Assembly (NCBI GenBank): GCA_018399555.1
Contig: JAGYOL010000012.1
Span: forward strand, 1 to 33,829
From: Kiritimatiellia bacterium
GTDB taxonomy: Bacteria > Verrucomicrobiota > Kiritimatiellia > RFP12 > UBA1067
Direction of reading: 5' to 3'
Length of the DNA stretch: 33,829 nucleotides
This document shows positions 33,522 to 33,829 of this stretch, piece by piece (position 1 is the stretch's first letter; each line of letters opens with the position of its first letter). The position numbers and the translations under genes are program-made. The notes below the pieces were generated by a model, which had not been told where the DNA came from, ran no database searches, and saw only the letters and a list, made by a program, of their open reading frames with translations.

Positions 33522-33565
33522 AAAGGTCGTTTTATGGTAGAAAAGCCAATAAAAACGGCCTTTTT
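33522..33565 (+). terminator. Rho-independent terminator after tRNA-Val
   Basis: AAAGGTCGTTTTAT pairs with ATAAAAACGGCCTTT (one G-U, one bulged base), followed by further T. It lies 14 bp after the tRNA CCA end. Confidence 0.8.
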
Positions 33566-33630
33566 GCTTTTCCGGCCGCATTGCCCGTTTTCATTGTTAC
33601 GGTATGATTTAGGGTGAAAAGTGAGGGGAC

Positions 33631-33770
33631 AAACCACAAACAAAACCACAAACAGCCGGAAATACCAAAACGGCTTGATCGTCAAAATATGCACGCCTGC
33701 TTATGTTTTATTGCATTTCCTTTGTTTTCGGTCTTCAGTGTTCTCTTTTGTTTGTGGTTGTTTGTGGTTT
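33631..33770. repeat. Inverted pair of tandem 11-mers beside tRNA-Val
   Basis: AAACCACAAAC occurs twice in tandem at 33631-33641 and 33643-33653, and its inverse GTTTGTGGTT(T) occurs twice at 33750-33759 and 33760-33770. The two doublets face each other across about 96 bp. The rest of 33566-33829 has no credible gene. Doublets of short sites next to a tRNA 3' end resemble the arm-type sites or attachment region of a tRNA-targeted integrative element, but no integrase or tRNA-end duplicate is in view. Confidence 0.6.
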
Positions 33771-33829
33771 TCCAGCACCAAAACACGCCTGCCAATCACA
33801 TATAGCCCGGTGACATTTAACGGATTGCG

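Noticed and set aside
33437-33694. 85-aa minus-strand ORF ending GDNGLEPSTPC...
   Set aside because: Its C-terminal part is the antisense of tRNA-Val; such GLEPxTPC peptides are a familiar false gene over tRNAs.
33631-33770. CRISPR-like repeats
   Set aside because: Only two short doublets in opposite orientation, no regular spacers and no cas genes.

Overview
The window looks like a chromosome segment of a Gram-negative bacterium, probably from the PVC group (Lentisphaerota, Kiritimatiellota or Verrucomicrobiota). This is inferred from gene content, not from a database search. The clues are a MurC-MurB fusion inside a dcw-type cluster, a complete but sequence-divergent FtsZ, a full Na+-translocating NADH:quinone reductase (Nqr) operon, and an exported GH50/agarase-like enzyme next to Tat-exported sugar-metabolism proteins. 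Together they suggest a marine or saline, largely anaerobic or microaerobic polysaccharide degrader.

Layout, left to right. (1) 1-300 is a non-coding repeat element with terminal inverted repeats. (2) 301-7913 (+) is an envelope and division run: sppA, murC-murB, ddl, ftsQ, ftsA and a divergent ftsZ, tightly spaced and partly overlapping. (3) 7896-11025 (-) holds a long U32-family protein, a short CbiX-type chelatase and a truncated NrfH-like cytochrome that looks like a remnant. (4) 11026-13122 (+) is rpsA (six S1 domains) with a structured leader and a strong terminator. (5) 13202-15558 (+) holds tyrS and an orphan multi-FeS protein. (6) 15665-21866 (+) is nqrABCDEF behind a good sigma70-like promoter, followed by a palindromic repeat and a 53-codon Cys-rich membrane protein missing from the ORF track that could be an Nqr maturation factor. 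(7) 21863-24243 (-) is a PolB-type exonuclease gene coupled to a metallophosphoesterase carrying a membrane anchor and an outer domain. (8) 24314-25519 holds a second copy of the repeat element, a 2[4Fe-4S] ferredoxin (-, also missing from the track) and a divergent rubrerythrin. (9) 25653-33280 (-) is one six-gene run: proB, proA, DHH phosphoesterase, GH50-like enzyme, exported TIM-barrel protein, exported enolase-superfamily lipoprotein. (10) 33383-33829 is tRNA-Val(GAC) with promoter and terminator, then an inverted pair of tandem 11-mers resembling integrase or recombination sites.

Functionally, the left part builds peptidoglycan precursors and the Z-ring; rpsA, tyrS, the tRNA and the U32 protein serve translation; Nqr couples NADH oxidation to Na+ export; ferredoxin and rubrerythrin fit redox and peroxide defence; and the right-hand run joins proline synthesis and a nucleotide phosphatase to an exported carbohydrate module. 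The most unusual items are the paired TIR elements with a hairpin showing a compensatory base change, the FtsZ with altered GTPase residues, the Cys-rich small protein after nqrF, the rpsA leader, and the inverted repeats beside tRNA-Val. No CRISPR array, transposase or integrase gene is visible.
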